A stretch of 64,000 nt of DNA from Bolinopsis microptera (GCF_026151205.1 NC_087077.1:1178001-1242000); one strand, 5' to 3'; positions 31,585-46,173 are shown, counted from the first letter of the stretch. Notes: generated by a model not told the origin, from the sequence alone. A program made the numbers and translations.

Positions 31585-34500
31585 TTGAAAAATACTATGA
31601 ATTTACAATCCAAAATTATAAGCTGGAACATCCAATCAACAAATACAAATTTTGGCTCTAAGTTTGATGACCCTCAATTTTGTGCCGTCTTTGACAAGTT
31701 TCCTTTTGTCTGCCTTCAAGAAATAAGACAACCGGTCAAACACTCGGGCTTCAGGTCCTTCAATGAAACCCGCCGGGACAAAAAACATGGTGGCGTATGC
31801 ATCATGGTCCAAAACGAAATAGCCAAAGGCGTAAAACTTGAAAAATCCACAATTGAAGAAGTTGTTGCCTGTAAACTTGAAAAAAATTACTTTGGCCTAG
31901 ATAATGATATATTCATTGTTAACTCATACATTAAGCCAGCTAACACTTCCTCTAAAAACTCAGATATTTCGGGCTTTGACACCATCCGTGAACTGGACCA
32001 ATTTCTTAATGTGCTTCTAAGTAAAGGCGATGTAATTACCTGTGGTGACTTCAACTCGCGTATCGGCCATGACATTGACTTCATCAAAGGAGAGAAATGT
32101 GGCTACGAGAGCTTCATTCCCCTGCCAGAAGACTACACCCCCCAAGAACTCCCAACCAGGAACTCAAAGGACAAAAAGTCGAACAATTACAAAAGACCCT
32201 TTCTAGAAATGCTTGTCAATAATGAACTCCATATTCTCAATGGGAGAACTTTAGGAGACTCATATGGTGACTTCACTTGTATTCAGACCAGCGGTGCCAG
32301 CGTTGTTGACTACTTTATTATATCACCAAACTGCAGTAAGTATGTATGTCATATGACAATCCAGCCGTTCACTTGCTTTTCTGATCATAAACCACTACTC
32401 CTGGCACTCAACTTCTCTCCTTCCAACATTCTTGTAAACACAAAGGCACTCCATGAAACTTACGCTCGAGCCCCACTTCGTTACAAAATAACTCCTGATA
32501 GCCTTTCAAGCTTACGGGATACAATGATGGACCCACTTGTGGAAGAATGTTCCAAAACCCTCTTAGAAACAGATTATCCCGAAGATCTCCTAGGTACATA
32601 CAAATTGAACGAAGATATCACAGTTCACTTGAACAAAATAGCAGACAAATGTCTCCAAAAGACCAAACATCCCAAAATAACCAAAAAGGGATCCATAAAT
32701 AAACAACCCTGGTTCACACAAGCCACTAGAGAAGTGAACTGAATACAGATATCGAATCTGGTAAAATTCTAAACTGGAAACAATTCAAAAAACTGAAAAA
32801 ATTTAAAGGAAGAGTTGACTAATTTGATTGCCATGACATGGACAACTTTCAAAAATTCTTTGGTAAACTTTATGCCAATGCACATACAATGACATAGCAC
32901 CATAACTGTAGAGAATAAGGAAGAAATGCTTCAAAATGCAGAGGCTATTAACAATAAGTGCCAACCATCCCCTGCACAATCAATACTCAATGGCCAGATC
33001 TCTGTGGACGAAATATCTACTGCGCTCTCTTCACTCAAAAACGGCAAAAGTTCCTCGGAGGATATGATATGCAATGAAATACTGAAGACCTTGTCCACAA
33101 CAAATACACAACTACTTTGCAAAGTATTTAACCGCTGTTTGGACACTGGAACTTACCCGTGGAACAACAGCATTATAACACCCCTACACAAAAAAGGCGA
33201 CAAAGATAATCCCGACAATTACAGAGCAATTGCTGTGAGTAGTACAATCGGGAAACTATTCTCGACCATTATGCTAAACAGGATAATCAAGTTCAAAAAT
33301 GAATACAACCCGGACCCCATAAATCAACTTGGCTTCGCTAAAGGAGCTCAAACATATGACCACATACTCACACTCAACACCATTACGTCTAAATACAAAA
33401 AGCTCAAGGTTCCCGTCTATGCTGTTTTTGTGGACTTCCGGAAAGCTTTCGACTCTGTTTGCCGTGAAGCTCTTTTCTTAAAGTTAGCTAAACTAGGTAT
33501 CACTGGCAAAACATTTAATGTTCTTAAACATATGTATAAAAATTCCACTGGCCAGATAAAACTATCTGGATTTGTCAGCGAAAAATTTGATATCAATAAA
33601 GGAACTGAACAGGGTCATCCACTTTCCCCTGATCTTTTTAAAATAGACATCAAAGATCTTTCCCCTCGACTAGAATATGATAACTGTCCGAAACTAATGA
33701 ACCAACTTATCAGTCACTTACTATGGGCAGATGATCTGATACTCTTGGCACTGGACCCCAAAACCCTCCAAAAGCAACTCGATGCTTTGAACAATTTCTG
33801 CTTGGAATGGGGCGTCGAAATTAATGCAGATAAAACTAAACTCATGAAATTTAATTCCCGCTTCGATAATTATCAGCCGGTTCCCCTCAAAATTGGTAAT
33901 CACTTGTTAGAAGAAGTCGAGTCATACTGTTATCTAGGAATCGAAATACACAAATCCGGCACATTCACAAATGCCCGAACTGAGCTCAAAAAGAAAGCCA
34001 TGCGTGCACTTTATGGCATGAAAAGCTCAGTAAACAAATCCAAATTATCATTCCGTTCTCTAACAACACTCTTTGACGCTCTTATTAAACCTATCGTTCT
34101 TTACGGAGCGCCTATTTACACACCTAATATGGCTATCATAAAACACATAACAAAACAAGTCGATCTCAATATGGATCCCGACACAATTAAAAATTTCAAA
34201 CTAGTATCCTCAAGAAAATTAGTCTTCTGAACAGCGAAAAAGTTCACCTTCACTTTCTTAAATGGTCACTGGGTGTAAATCGTAAAACCAGCAACGCAGG
34301 CGTCTGGGGTGAGTCAGGCCGCTACCCATTAATCTATGAATGTATTAACCTCACTCTCAAATATAGCCAACGCTTGAAAAATCTCAAAGATAACTCCCTT
34401 GCATCCTTAGCTTTCAAAGAACAGATGAACATGAAATTGGACTGGTACAGGGGTTTGGAGCCTGTCCTCGCGCTAGACCCATGTTTCTCTACCGATCATG

Positions 34501-35234
34501 TCACAGCCTACCGCACACTCAAAAACAATCACTCCAAGTCAATTCTAGAAAGAAACCCGAGTATCGCAAAACCACCAAAAGAGGACTTTCTTATTCACAA
34601 CGGTTTCAAGAAACGAATTCCTCCGCAATCAACACAACCCATCGGGAGTAAAATATTCACACCACACGTCATTACTAAAACTTTGAAAAGTAGCTTTAGA
34701 GAATATTGGGGGTCCTGTATCAACACTTCTCGGAAATTAGAATTCTATCGTGACCTCAAATCCAAAATTAACAAAGAGTATTACCTAGACAGTGTCATTA
34801 AATATGCAGACCGTGCTAATATCACAAGACTGCGGATCAGTGCACATCGACTCGAAATTGAACTTGGCCGATATAATCAAACTCCTCGCGATGAGCGAAT
34901 ATGCTCCTGGTGCAATATAGTCTTAGGTTCTGGTATTATTGAGAATTAAGATCACTTCCTTAACCATTGTGATCTTAACGCTGCATCGAGGCGAAAAGTC
35001 CTAGACAAGATCCAATCAATCATATCAAATTCAATCAAACCATCTGCGACATCTTGTTCTGTTTACACTGTCATCCCTGGAGCAAACGTCCTCAAATTCA
35101 TCAGCAACAACAGTGAAATCATTGAATTAATCACGAATGAAAGTCAAGTCCACCTCACGAGAGTCGTTGCTAGATTTGCCACTACGTGTTTTAACAACCG
35201 CAAGAAATTCGTCGACTCTCTGGCCAGTACATGA
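31585..35234 (+). pseudogene. LINE 2 ORF2 remnant: endonuclease, reverse transcriptase, zinc motif
   Basis: 31585-32742 is the endonuclease: KIISWNIQS, CLQEIRQP, TCGDFNSRIG, VVDYFIISP and FSDHKPLLLAL. 32926-34230 is the reverse transcriptase: NGKSSSEDMI, TPLHKKGDKDNPDNYRAI, VFVDFRKAFDSV, GTEQGHPLSP and the catalytic LWADDLILLA. The C-terminal part continues in another frame (WSLGVNRKTSNAGVWGE) to 34949. It resumes after an in-frame TAA (EN-stop-DHFLNHC) up to the stop at 35232, giving a CSWC...HFLNHC zinc-knuckle-like motif. Lesions: a +1 shift near 32735 with two stops (about 32820 and 32895), a frame change near 34200-34215, and the TAA at 34947. The family differs from LINE 1. The copy is dead but long enough to define the element. 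Confidence 0.88.
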
Positions 35235-37590
35235 ACACTGAAAATCACTGTACCAGCGCTTTTGTTTCTTTTCGCGCAACAACGAGTGCAAAGTGGCCTG
35301 GCTCAAGCATTACAGCATTACCAAGGCGACTGTAAACAAAATATTTTTTGTCAAAATCTTCATTTTTCACTTTAGTTTAAGTTATAATAATATAATAAAT
35401 TCAAATCTTATGATATTGTTATTATCTTAACAGTTACTATTGTAGCTTAAGATTTTAAATTTGTATTCCTTGTATTCCTGTATTCCTTGTATTCCACACT
35501 GCATACGTGGCTTGAACTGACCCGAAGGAATTGTGATCAGTGGATCACTTCTAAACACGTGATGTGAACCGACGAATCGTATTCGCAAGATCACTTCGAA
35601 ATAAGTGACGTGAACCGACCCGACAAATCACTTAATGGTCCATAAGAAGGATAGGATGTGACCTGAACTTGGAAATAAGTCAGGATATTTTGTCGCAGTA
35701 GAGTACGCTACCTGGATCGTAGTGCGACACCTACCCTAGTGCGACAGAGGGTGTTTTTGTCGGACTTCGCACTAGAGTACGTGTCGCACTAGAGTACGTG
35801 TCGGACTACAGTACTATTACCTGATTTTCCAAGTTTTTTCGAGATTTTGACTTCCAGTACACCAATTTAGTTTAATACCATCATCAATTAAAGAAATTGG
35901 TTTTTCCACACCAACTTCAAATTCCAAAAACCCCCCTTTCCCCAAAAAAAATTTAAAATCCAAATAACTTAATAATAACTCGATAGCGGCTGTTCTCATA
36001 ATTACACATTACAATAAGAATCGCCTGGCCCGTCAAAACGACCCCTCAGGGTGTCCACGGTTGCGACTAGTGTTCATCACGTATTTCTGGAAATCTAATT
36101 CCAAAAATACACACCTGATATTAGTATAGGTATAGCATTCCCTGAAAAGCTCGCTATCTTGTATTATCATATATTTATCTGTTTGCGTAGTTGCGATAAC
36201 TACTGCTTGAAATACGTTTGCGACCAATAACAATTCCGAAAGGCCCCACGTACAGCTCTTTTTGTCATTGGAGAGTGATGGCAGCACAATTTTGATTTCA
36301 TACCACTATCAGTCATCGCAGTGAAGTTTTCAAATTTGTTCGTTACCTAATCTTCTCTGCTGCTTATTCAAAATAGGTGCTTACGTTTAAATCTCTATTT
36401 TGCTTTTCGTTATCTCTATTTGCTTCGTTGTGTCTCTTTAGGCCTTTATGCAGTTTTGTGTCATGCGAGGGAATCAACCGATTAGTACCCCATCACCCCC
36501 AATGCGATGCGAACTCGATCAATCGCATTTTATGCACGAACTGCCAAACACGGGCTAAGCTAATCGACTAAAAGTTAAGGGCAATAAAGAAAGTCCGGTA
36601 TATCGAGGTACCTGTATAGAGAGGACACGGTATTGAGAGGTCACGACATAATAAACAAATTAATTGATTCATTTTACCACACGTCACTTATGGAAAGAAA
36701 GTATAAAAAGGGGGGGGATTAAAAAACAAAGTACTGTACAAACTTCAAAAATCAGATTGGAAGGCACTTTACAATAAAAAACCTTATCTATAATACCATA
36801 ATTAGACGCATTTGGTCTTACGAGCGTGGTGAAGCTAACATATCTAACAGCAAATGAATTCAGGAAATGAGCATCATATATGCAGCCTATTATCCGTTTA
36901 AGGATTTGCCAGCTGCGTAAGGTTTGTCGTGCTACTTTGTTCGTCCCAGTCAAAGGAAGATGATATAGTTATAATGCCCTACATTTTCGAACTAGCACCA
37001 TGACTAAGTGACATTTTAGTTTTGATAAGTCCCCCTTCCGCAACTCGTACCTACGTTGCATGTGGATAAAGCGTATCTACACCTCCTCCACCCTACAGTA
37101 GTACAGTACACAGCTCTGCGAACTGATCTTTATAAGACAGCTAAAGGTATTACACTTATTAGAAATGAAGCTGGCGTCTGGATAGCACGAATAAGTTTTT
37201 GTCACACCTTGCTGGCCAATGGTTTAGTCTCTGTCTGACCTGTCTCTGTCTTCAAGAACAGGTACCTGTATCTGAATGTGAACATATAGGAACAGACCAG
37301 ACATCACAGGGAGTCACTTACCACGCGGAACAGTTGTGGTTTGGTAGACCCTCTAGCACTTATTCTACTAGTTCTGGTCGGGTCTTTGGTGGGGAGCTTA
37401 TACCATAGAATATGATTGCCGAGGTGTTGAGTGCTGCTACAATAAAGTAATAGCTGATGATGTGCTTGTGTTTGACCTGATGACCTTTTCAGAACAAGAT
37501 TATTACAATGGGAGGACATTCTGAAAAGTCGAGGAGTGGATCTGTGAAGATATGAACAGGTTTAAAACAAACCAGGGGAGACACAAGCGA
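35235..37590. other. LINE 2 tail, satellite scrap, otherwise no gene
   Basis: 35235-35500 is probably LINE 2 3' UTR, ending in TGTATTCCTTG-type short repeats. 35690-35820 has short repeats GTGTCGCACTAGAGTACGT and variants. 35820-35910 is a single diverged satellite half-unit in plus orientation. 36000-37590 contains only short frames with no supported homology; 37260-37410 (plus, VPVSECEHIGTD onward) is a possible exon but cannot be confirmed. Confidence 0.5.
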
Positions 37591-38020
37591 GTCTGGCTGA
37601 TGCTTTGGACGGCTTGAATGAAACAGAGACAGAGCTGAATGAAACAGAGCAGAGCTGCGATGGTAAAGAAAACAGCACGAAACACTCACCTGTCATTTGA
37701 AAACTGTAACTGCACAGTGAATGAACAGAGGATAAACTTGAGACTGAAACTGTCGCTTTAATGCATCACAAGCAGAACTGGACACATCAGAGTTCATCTG
37801 AAACTGACAACTGCTGAGCGGAACTCAACAGAAGACAACTACATACAGTCAGAGGCAATTTAATAGAAGCGAGGATCTCCTGGAACCTGCTCTTCACAAT
37901 TGAACAAGACTGAAGACAAATTGGATACAACCTCTGCTCGATTGAACTCTACCAAGAGCAAACTGGAACGATCAAAGAGAGAGCTAAAAGTACGCAGTCC
38001 ACTAACGGTGCCCGGAAGTA
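37590..38020 (+). pseudogene. Degenerate coiled-coil coding remnant
   Basis: Two plus-strand stretches encode similar heptads: LNETETELNETEQSC (about 37614-37660, ending at a stop at about 37698) and LNKTEDKLDTTSARLNSTKS (from about 37897), with leucines every seven residues. The sequence between them (37700-37890) has similar nucleotide texture (GAACTCAACAG, CTGAAACTG) but is broken by stops. It looks like a decayed repetitive coiled coil, or distant exons of a gene. Family unknown. A GT donor follows about 130 bp later (GCG|GTGAGA at about 38125). Confidence 0.4.
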
Positions 38021-38324
38021 TTAAGAACTCACTCGGTGGGATGTGTTATATACATCGCCAGTACTACAACAAGATATTCACAAGGATCTCTTTGTACAGC
38101 TCACAACAAGCTGGGAAATATTGCGGTGAGACAATCACAATTTATAAATTTTATTAGATGACAAAGTTTTTTAAGATGAGAAATTTCATTAGATTATAAC
38201 AGTATTAAATTATCATTGCAATGTAATGACTTTTTTATCTTAATACGGTTAAAAGATTTGCCAATTCATTTCACCAAGTCAGACCATGATAGGTCCATGA
38301 ATATTACTATTTTCACAATTTCAG

Positions 38325-38430
38325 GTAATTTGTTGGTGCGAATATAACGAGGGGATAGACAACCACTTTCAACTACCACGAAGAGCGTTTGTGACGCCTT
38401 TGATGAACTATCCGCTGCCATGCTCCGTAA
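38325..38430 (+). other. Possible isolated exon
   Basis: An acceptor (CACAATTTCAG) is followed by an open frame VICWCEYNEGIDNHFQLPRR and ends at a consensus donor (CTCC|GTAAGT). Splice signals on both sides and a Cys-rich sequence make it exon-like. It does not join in phase with the coiled-coil remnant upstream, and no partner exon was found. Confidence 0.3.
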
Positions 38431-39532
38431 GTCAGAGCGAGATTCGAATAAGTTTTAGGATTTAAAGCCGAATGACTTAATTCTGTTTCGAAACTCAGCC
38501 GTGTTGTATTATTTTGCAGAACTGGTGGGGGGGGGGTTTTTACGGAGTTGAACTGACGAAACGGTAATCATTGATCACCTCCCGACAGCATCTTGAGGAG
38601 AGTCCGCTATGTGACAACACCACTAAGAAGTTAACTCCCAAGAAATCGCTCACAAGTGCGCATTGTACATCTGGACTGCATTATATTAAAGTCACTATTG
38701 TGACGGTACATTAGAACTAGACAGAAACAAAGTGTAAGGGCCTGACGGACCCTACTTTCAGTTCCTTGTTTAACACTGCAGTACAGCAAGGACATTCGCC
38801 GGGTTCTCTCAAGGATGGGCACAATAGCTCACTCCACACAAATGCTCTGTCAAATGTCAAATGTTGCCATATACCAAGGATCTACATGAATATTCCTAGT
38901 AAGTTTAGAAGGCGATCTGTGAACCTCATTCCCCACTATAGAAACCAGAATTTTCTATACTATCTCAACAACTACACCCAGCATAGATTCAGATAGTTCA
39001 CGCTATTTTATTGTAGACTCAGTTTTTTTCTATTAATACTCTGGACCATTATTTTATTAATTGTTTGCAACTCAATTCTTGATTACACCAGTATATCTCA
39101 AAGTACTTACGCCTTACGTTGTCAAGTTTTTTTAACGCTTCTTTTTAAAATTTGTATTATTCTTGAATAAGTCTGCCTGGGCTACTGCATACGTGTCATG
39201 AAGACAGTAACAGTTTAAAATTTTTAAAATTTATGCAACAGATACGCACTGAAACAGTGAAGCTTAAAGTAGATGGACAAGATTAAAAACAAGGATTGGT
39301 GTCAAACTTTTACATATTTGAGTAACTACAATTTACCAGTAACTGTCATTACCAAATTCAAATTTGGGAAATAAATAGTTATGCTTTTCACGGCATGTTT
39401 GAAATCATTCAAAAAATTTCATAAAAGAATTACAGTCCAAATAAACCTGGAAATATAGCTGTAACAAAATTGAATTGTCCAAGCTTAGCATGTTAAATCC
39501 AACTGCAATCCATTCTACATTCCAAACCTGCT

Positions 39533-40110
39533 TCAACAAATCCTTTCCGAGTGATAGCCTGTTTGCCGCATGTAAGTGCTGAATGATTCCGATTTTGCAG
39601 TATACACGGCAAGATTTCCTGTAATTCCAGTGAGACCCGGATCCCTCAATTGAAGTTTGATGTTGGTATCTTTACAAACCCGCACCAGCCTTATATCCAC
39701 CTCCTTGTAAACCCCAGTGGTTCCGCTGTTTCGGCCCAGACAGTAGTTGTTCGACCAGTTGTTCCCTGCAAACTTTAGCACATTTGTCGACCATTCTCCT
39801 CCTCTCCAATAAGCACGGTCACGCTTGCTCCATTGTGAGATCCCCTCAGGGCTTTCACTTCGTCCTTCTAGTCGGATATCTTACGGCCATTGCTGCATCG
39901 ACACCTCATTCTTTTCCACTTTCAGCCTTTAACCCCTGTATATCAATCCTGCTGCACTTAAGACAGCATCATGTCCCTTATCATCTGGGTCGCTAAACGA
40001 CACTTCTGTGAGGGCTATTGGTTCTTGCATGGACGCCATCCGCAAATCCTTTAGGTCGCCGACGTTGTCGTCCCGCTTCCGAGCCAAGAGTTCGTCTAGT
40101 TTTCACTGTT
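39533..40110 (-). pseudogene. Decayed coding sequence of unknown family
   Basis: The minus strand gives, from about 40110 down, KLDELLARKRDDNVGDLKDL and TEVSFSDPDDKGHDAVLSAA. After a stop and frame changes it continues with DEVKALRGSHNGASVTVLIG and then the clean frame 39781-39533 (FAGNNWSNNYCLGRNSGTTG, LQLRDPGLTGITGNLAVYTA). Consecutive coding-like pieces in three frames point to one ORF with several frameshifts, such as an old retrotransposon ORF1 or retrocopy. I do not recognise the family. Confidence 0.45.
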
Positions 40111-43100
40111 CGCATCGATTACCACCACTATGGTGAACAGTTGTGCGAATTATGAGTTTCATTGCTGAATATTTAATTTTTTTGGTTGGTGAAAATGATG
40201 AATGATCGACCGAGAATAGCGGTGAAATTGCTGAATATGTGAAAAATAGAAAAATATACTGACGTCGCTAGAAAAAGGTCAACGTTCCTAGATAATGAAA
40301 ATGAGTCGTGAGCGGCTAAAAGTATGCCAATAGCTGTTTGCGCCCGACCCAATGTACATTTAGGATTTGATAATTCGAAAAAAATTGGATCGATCCGCAG
40401 TTAAGGTATAATAAGTTGGAGTCCAGGGGTATTAAACTACACTGTATACAAAATTAGGGTCAAACTGGACAGTTAGGGGAGCAGACTCAGTCAGCATTCT
40501 GCGACAACGTTGTACCTGCTAATCTAACGAGTCTTACAACTGAAAGAATAATATTAATTACAAATTATTTTCAACTTGCTGACCTGGGTTATAAAAGGCA
40601 GAGCATTTAACTTGTGACGAATAGCATGTGTACCCTGGTGATTGGACAATTACTGAAGAAGGTGGCATTCACTATGCTCCCAACAAAGATTTTCTTACAG
40701 CCTCCAGGGTTTTTTTTATAATAAGCGATTGAATTGATTTTGATTTGTCATTTGAAGTCGCTTAAATCCTTCTGAAAAGATTTCTAACCCAATCGAAATT
40801 TTGGTAAATCAATATCTAACAACCACATGTAATAAACATGACGTTCACTAAAATTTTCACTGGGCATTGGCAACTTAATAAAGAGTCGTTCAGGAGATTC
40901 TCAACAGAATTGGGCTTCAGTGAACAGCGTACAATGTACATATCCACCTAATGTCCACCTTTGTTGAAGTTCGTTTAAGCTTAACATGCCATCACATTGT
41001 TTGAACACCCCACACCACGAGTAGAGCGCGATGGGTGGTGTAATCTGTGTATCTTGGAAATTACTGTAGATCCACTTAACGACTAAATTTGACAACGTTA
41101 TTGTAATAATCATTTATGAAGTAATTGTAAATTCAAATAAAATATGTAAAATTCCACCAATATTAGTTCTAGAATACACATTATTTTAGTAAGTTTCTGA
41201 GAACTATGTCGCTCACTTGCGTCTCTGATTCTGGAACCGTACATAACTGTCTTTTCTGGAAGTCCAGTTTACTGCTGACTATTTTTTCTGTTCTCTAAGG
41301 TCAGTACGTGTATCCCCAAACCAAATCCTTCAGGATAGAGAATTGAGTCTCTGAATTCCCTTCTTCAGTCGTCGTTTTCCGATTTGTTGACGTCGGTGTG
41401 AGTTGGCGATTATTTGAGAATAAGGACTGGCTCTGTTGAATTAATTTAGATTAGGAGATAACTTCAGATTAGAGAAATCTTATCGTAGGTTTGAAGATAA
41501 AATTGCCGAGGAGAAGTTTCATTAGATTGAATAGGACCGCACGATCAGTAGAGAAGACAGGGAGAGTCTGATGCTTTTCTTGAAAGTGGTGAGGTTTCTA
41601 GAGAAACACATCTGTGGAGTCTAACAAGTGACATGGTTGTTGAGGAGGGGAGATGGAGACGTATGGGACACCTGGTCTGACATTTTATTCTTGGTGGAGA
41701 GGTAGACTTCACATCAAGGTCTGAATAGTAAAGGCCGGAGAGAAATGATTTTGGTATAAGTTTCCAGAGGTAGTGATATCTTGGATAACCTGTTTGAAGG
41801 TATATCCGGGGTTTGGGTTGTATCAATCCTAGAGTGATACTGCTAGGAACAGTGGTGCCACAAGGAGGATTGCAAGGTTTCAATTAATCATGGTAGAAGT
41901 GGTGAAATATTTGATACAACAAGCAAGAGATAGGAACAGAACACTGACTAGTGAAATCAGAGTAATTTATACAATATGTTAACTAGGAGGGTGTGTGCAC
42001 CTACAAGCCGGTCTAATGACGCAGTCAAGCTAATAATTGCATGTCCGGTGACCTTGATTAGGCGCTCCCAGTCGATATCTCATGCTTGGTTCACGCAAAC
42101 AAGGTGGGTTGGTGGCCGGTCACTGACCCAACCACACCTGTTAGCCGCCCAATCAGGCTCATGAATATCCTCTGAGTGGGCTTCTAGCGTGGGAACTCAA
42201 GTAAGCACACTTGTGCCTTACAACGACTGAAACAAGATCATGCTAATTGGACTAGATGTGGAGGAACCATAATTTTTTAGTCCCTGTTATAGGAAATAGT
42301 CCTAGTATCTGATCTCAGGATAGTACTGTAACGAAGGTTTATTAATCAAAAATCAAAGTAAAGATTGTACAATTATTGGGCAATGGGCAAAATGTTTACC
42401 TTTTTTTGCACACGTAAGTGCATGATCCTAAATTTTCCCACCGCAGGTCAGATCCTTGGCATGAAAACCGTCAAAACTCAGCACGAAGTGATAATCTTTC
42501 TCATCTGCATTGAAACATGGCGACGACACCTCAAGTGATTACCCATTTGCCAAAACTCGTCAAGCGTGGAAGTGATTTTATGTAAATATTACGACTAAAC
42601 ATTCCTCTAAAAATCTTTAAAGAGGGGCACACTGTCTCACTGTAAATGTACATCTCTATAATTGCGTACTGTCACGTTTTAAACCATATCTCCTTGCCAA
42701 CAGCAGACTCTATCGCCCAGTACCATTCTGATCCTTAAATCAAGTCTACCTGATATACTTGAAGTACAACAGATGAAACATACAATGTGTCCTACAGTCA
42801 CCTGTTTGGACTCGAGCAAATACTGACCAGCTCATGAACTTGCCAACAAGTTCGACCGTCCGATTTGTTGTTATGCAGACCGTTTGGGATAAACCACTGG
42901 ACTAGTTTAATTTAAATTGTGATCCTTTTTTAATTATTTAATACTAATTTTTGGCGACCAATCCCTGATACTAACAGCACGATTGCACTTTATTTTTTGG
43001 CTTCATTAACAATCACATCGCAGTTTTATTTTATTCCAATATGATACAAAAAAATGTATGCACATCTTAAATATTCATGCTTTTAAATAAAAATATAACA

Positions 43101-46100
43101 CTACCATACTATATACCAGACCACGGGTACAAGATCAGTGGAGACTCTGAAAACCGTTTACACGAGTGTTCCCATACAGATGATAAGCTCAGAGATTCTG
43201 AATCGAGAACCAAAGCGTCTCCTCCTACGATGCAGACCATGACTTTACGAAAGTCAGATAAGAATCTCTTCAAGTTTTATTTTTTTTCTCATAAACATAA
43301 ATTAAATAAAATTAGAACCCCCAAAATTACATCCTGTTTAAAATAAATTACACTTGTTCGATTCAAATTAGAAGTAACACCGAATAGCATTTACGTGGCA
43401 TGGCAAAATCATATTATGAATAATCGTATTATAAGATTGATAACAAAAAAAATACCCAGGAGCAATAGAGAAGCTGTGAGCGGGCGTAGAACTAGAGAAG
43501 AGTGAGGAAGAAGAATACCATGATCGAAGAACTCAGGAAGATTGAAATCCGTAGAAAAGAGAGAGAAAAAAACAACAGGTACCTTTTGCTGCTACAATAT
43601 AGTAAGACCCTTGTCAAGACTTCTCAAACTGAAGAATAAATTGAAATTCAAACTAGAACTTAGTTCGACCTATATGAATTTAAAAAGGCGCAGTTTATAT
43701 CTCCAACTCCCCAATTGCGCGCATTGTAGTAACTTCTTTCAAACTCGCGAATCGAGATTAAATCTTTTGCAGTGTATATATTAAGAAATCAATATAATTT
43801 GCACTATATAAATCACTTCGAATACTTTTTGAAATAAATAACAGCTCAAAAACACTAGTGTCCTTATTTCACCGTAAACAGCACATAGCGGTGTGTAGCT
43901 TTTCGAGGTGCCCGAAAGTACCCTTAAACGTGTTCCGTTTAATTTTGGTCGACCCATGTCAACTAATAGTTCAGATAAGCAAATGGATGTGCTTTCGGTG
44001 AGAAAACGCGCGCCATTTAAAATGTCAATTGTTGTTATCATCACTAATTTACAGGACAACCGCGGTTGATAAACAGCTGCCTTGATCAACTGACCGAGAC
44101 TGGACCATCACACAGAGAAAAAGCCCGCAACCAGAGCAGGAAGAAGAGACACGGTCGTGGAGGATTCAAGATAATCCTCGTGAACGCTGGAGTTAGTTTG
44201 CGAAGTGCTAAAACAAACAAGCTCTCCAAGTACGTATTAAATTTCGCATCGTATAAATTAAACTTGGTCCCATAATTTTAATATGTTGTGGTGTTCAGTG
44301 TACGGGTTCCTTTTGCAATCACCACGATCTTAGAGTCCCTTTGGCTAAATAGAACTGAGAAATGTATGAACCTCGACACTGAAATCTGATTCACTATAAT
44401 ATCTGTCTGTAAACTGTTTTTTTCTAGTCATGTTGATATAACTTGAACAAAACCAGGCGGTTCTAAGAAGTCAAAGTTGGTAGAGCAAATTCTTGACTCA
44501 CATAAGAAGTGAGGTGTTAACACCTATTCCAACAGCGAGATCAACTGGGGCCCAACCTCAAACGAACTATCCAAGGCGAACATATCCTGTTTCTCTTCTG
44601 GAGCGCTCAAGATAGCACAGGAAACCCCTACAGATTTGAATTATTCAAGCTCTAAAACATTTGGGTTTGTAATATCTTACCATTTTACTTGTATTAATAG
44701 TTGCCTAAACCTCGTAGTTAATCATACATACCTGCTTTTTCATATTTCCTTGTGTATAGTTGGACCACGAGATCCACTAACCAACGTTTAAACATGCTTA
44801 CAGCAAATTGGATCTTGAAATAGAAAATATTGGGCCTATGCGAGCCTAGTCACGATCTGCGCTTGTACCAAATCCAGTAATCACTCTGCCTCCTGCGCAC
44901 TACCTATTCAGAAGGAACGCCTTCGTTGGAGCAATCAACACCAGCTCACACGGAAGATACAGAAAACGAGGACGTATCTAAATTTGCTGACACAGGATAT
45001 CATGGACTGAGACTTGACGAGCACTTGTAACGCGGGTTTAACATCTTCCCGTGCTCTAGAAGAGACGCGCCGCCAGCGAATCTAGAGAAAGTCACTGCCT
45101 CTTAAAAAAAACATAGGAAGAACAGATAAAGGGATATTCTATCAAACTGTGCTCTGGAACTGCAGCAATGAGCGAGAAAATACTGAATTCGCGAGTATTG
45201 AGATTAGTTTTCTAGACATCGATAACATGGCTTACTGCTAATCAATTTGATAAAATCGGAAGGAGAACAGTGTAAAGTCTAAAAACGTGTACAAAGATTA
45301 GAATTGTTGATGGACTTTCGCAATCATCGCGACAGCCTGAGTAATACCATGCATCACTATCCTTATCTTATTGTCTCTTACTAATCTGCCACATCTACTC
45401 TCTACATAGTAAGAAGATAGCTTTACGAACGATGTTAGACTGGATTTTCTTAGACAGAAACACTCAACACTGAATCATATATTATATATTAAAGTTAATT
45501 CCCAACCTAATTTGATTATGTATCATTGCATCGATGATTAGATATTTTATATCAGCCGGAATCTTTATTTAGTTCCTCTTAAGTTAGAATTAAGCCTTTA
45601 TTTTTACCTTAAATGATAGTTATTCCCCTATCAATAAATAAATAACGAAGACTACAAAACAACAATGGTTGAAATATATGATAAGATTTTATCGTAAAAT
45701 AAATTATATTTTTTAAGCAACTTATAACAAAAAGCAAAATTTTTATCATTGCAATTACATCCATGCGCAACTATCATACTCCACAATCCTCATGATATAG
45801 TGGATTCTGAAGTGCGGAGGGAGCTGCAAGCATATAATATTTCTGAACACCATACAAGCTTGAATTATAGCGAGCGTGTGTTTACATTGGTCAATAGAGA
45901 AAGCTGATTGGTTAATTCTGGTGGCGGGGGGCATATTGCCACCGTTCAAAATAAAATAAGTCCCACTTCTGTCACACTACAGAATCCACATCTGTCTTGT
46001 ATATTCAACATCTAGTCTGATCGAGTGATCGGGCAACAATCCATAAAAGATTTTATTTTGAAATTATTTGCTTACAACTACATCTGAAAGTTTATAAATC

Positions 46101-46140
46101 TAACAGTCAACGTTTAGTCTCTTACCTTTTCTGTCATCGC
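40111..46140. other. Long stretch without recognised gene
   Basis: No ORF above about 112 codons and no recognisable domain on either strand. Weak exon-like frames are 43115-43270 (plus, polar, DSESRTKASPPTMQT) and 44085-44235 (plus, REKARNQSRKKRHGRGGFK, ending near a GTACGT donor). They lack partners. Several AT-rich tracts; no array or inverted repeat stood out. Confidence 0.4.
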
Positions 46141-46173
46141 GCTTTTATGTCTTCAACTGTTGGTTTGCTTTAC

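Noticed and set aside
41545-41883. 112-residue minus-strand frame
   Set aside because: Composition-driven; no motif, no splice context, and the opposite strand is no better.
44066-44275. Basic 69-residue plus-strand frame (KARNQSRKKRHGRGGFK)
   Set aside because: No partner exon, no recognised domain; a donor-like GTACGT alone is not enough.
45774-45823. Possible last exon of the kinase gene (acceptor CTTGCAG, in phase, stop after 16 codons)
   Set aside because: The phase fits, but the peptide (PSALQNPLYHEDCGV) has no resemblance to the kinase family and the intron would be 2.7 kb; chance is likely.
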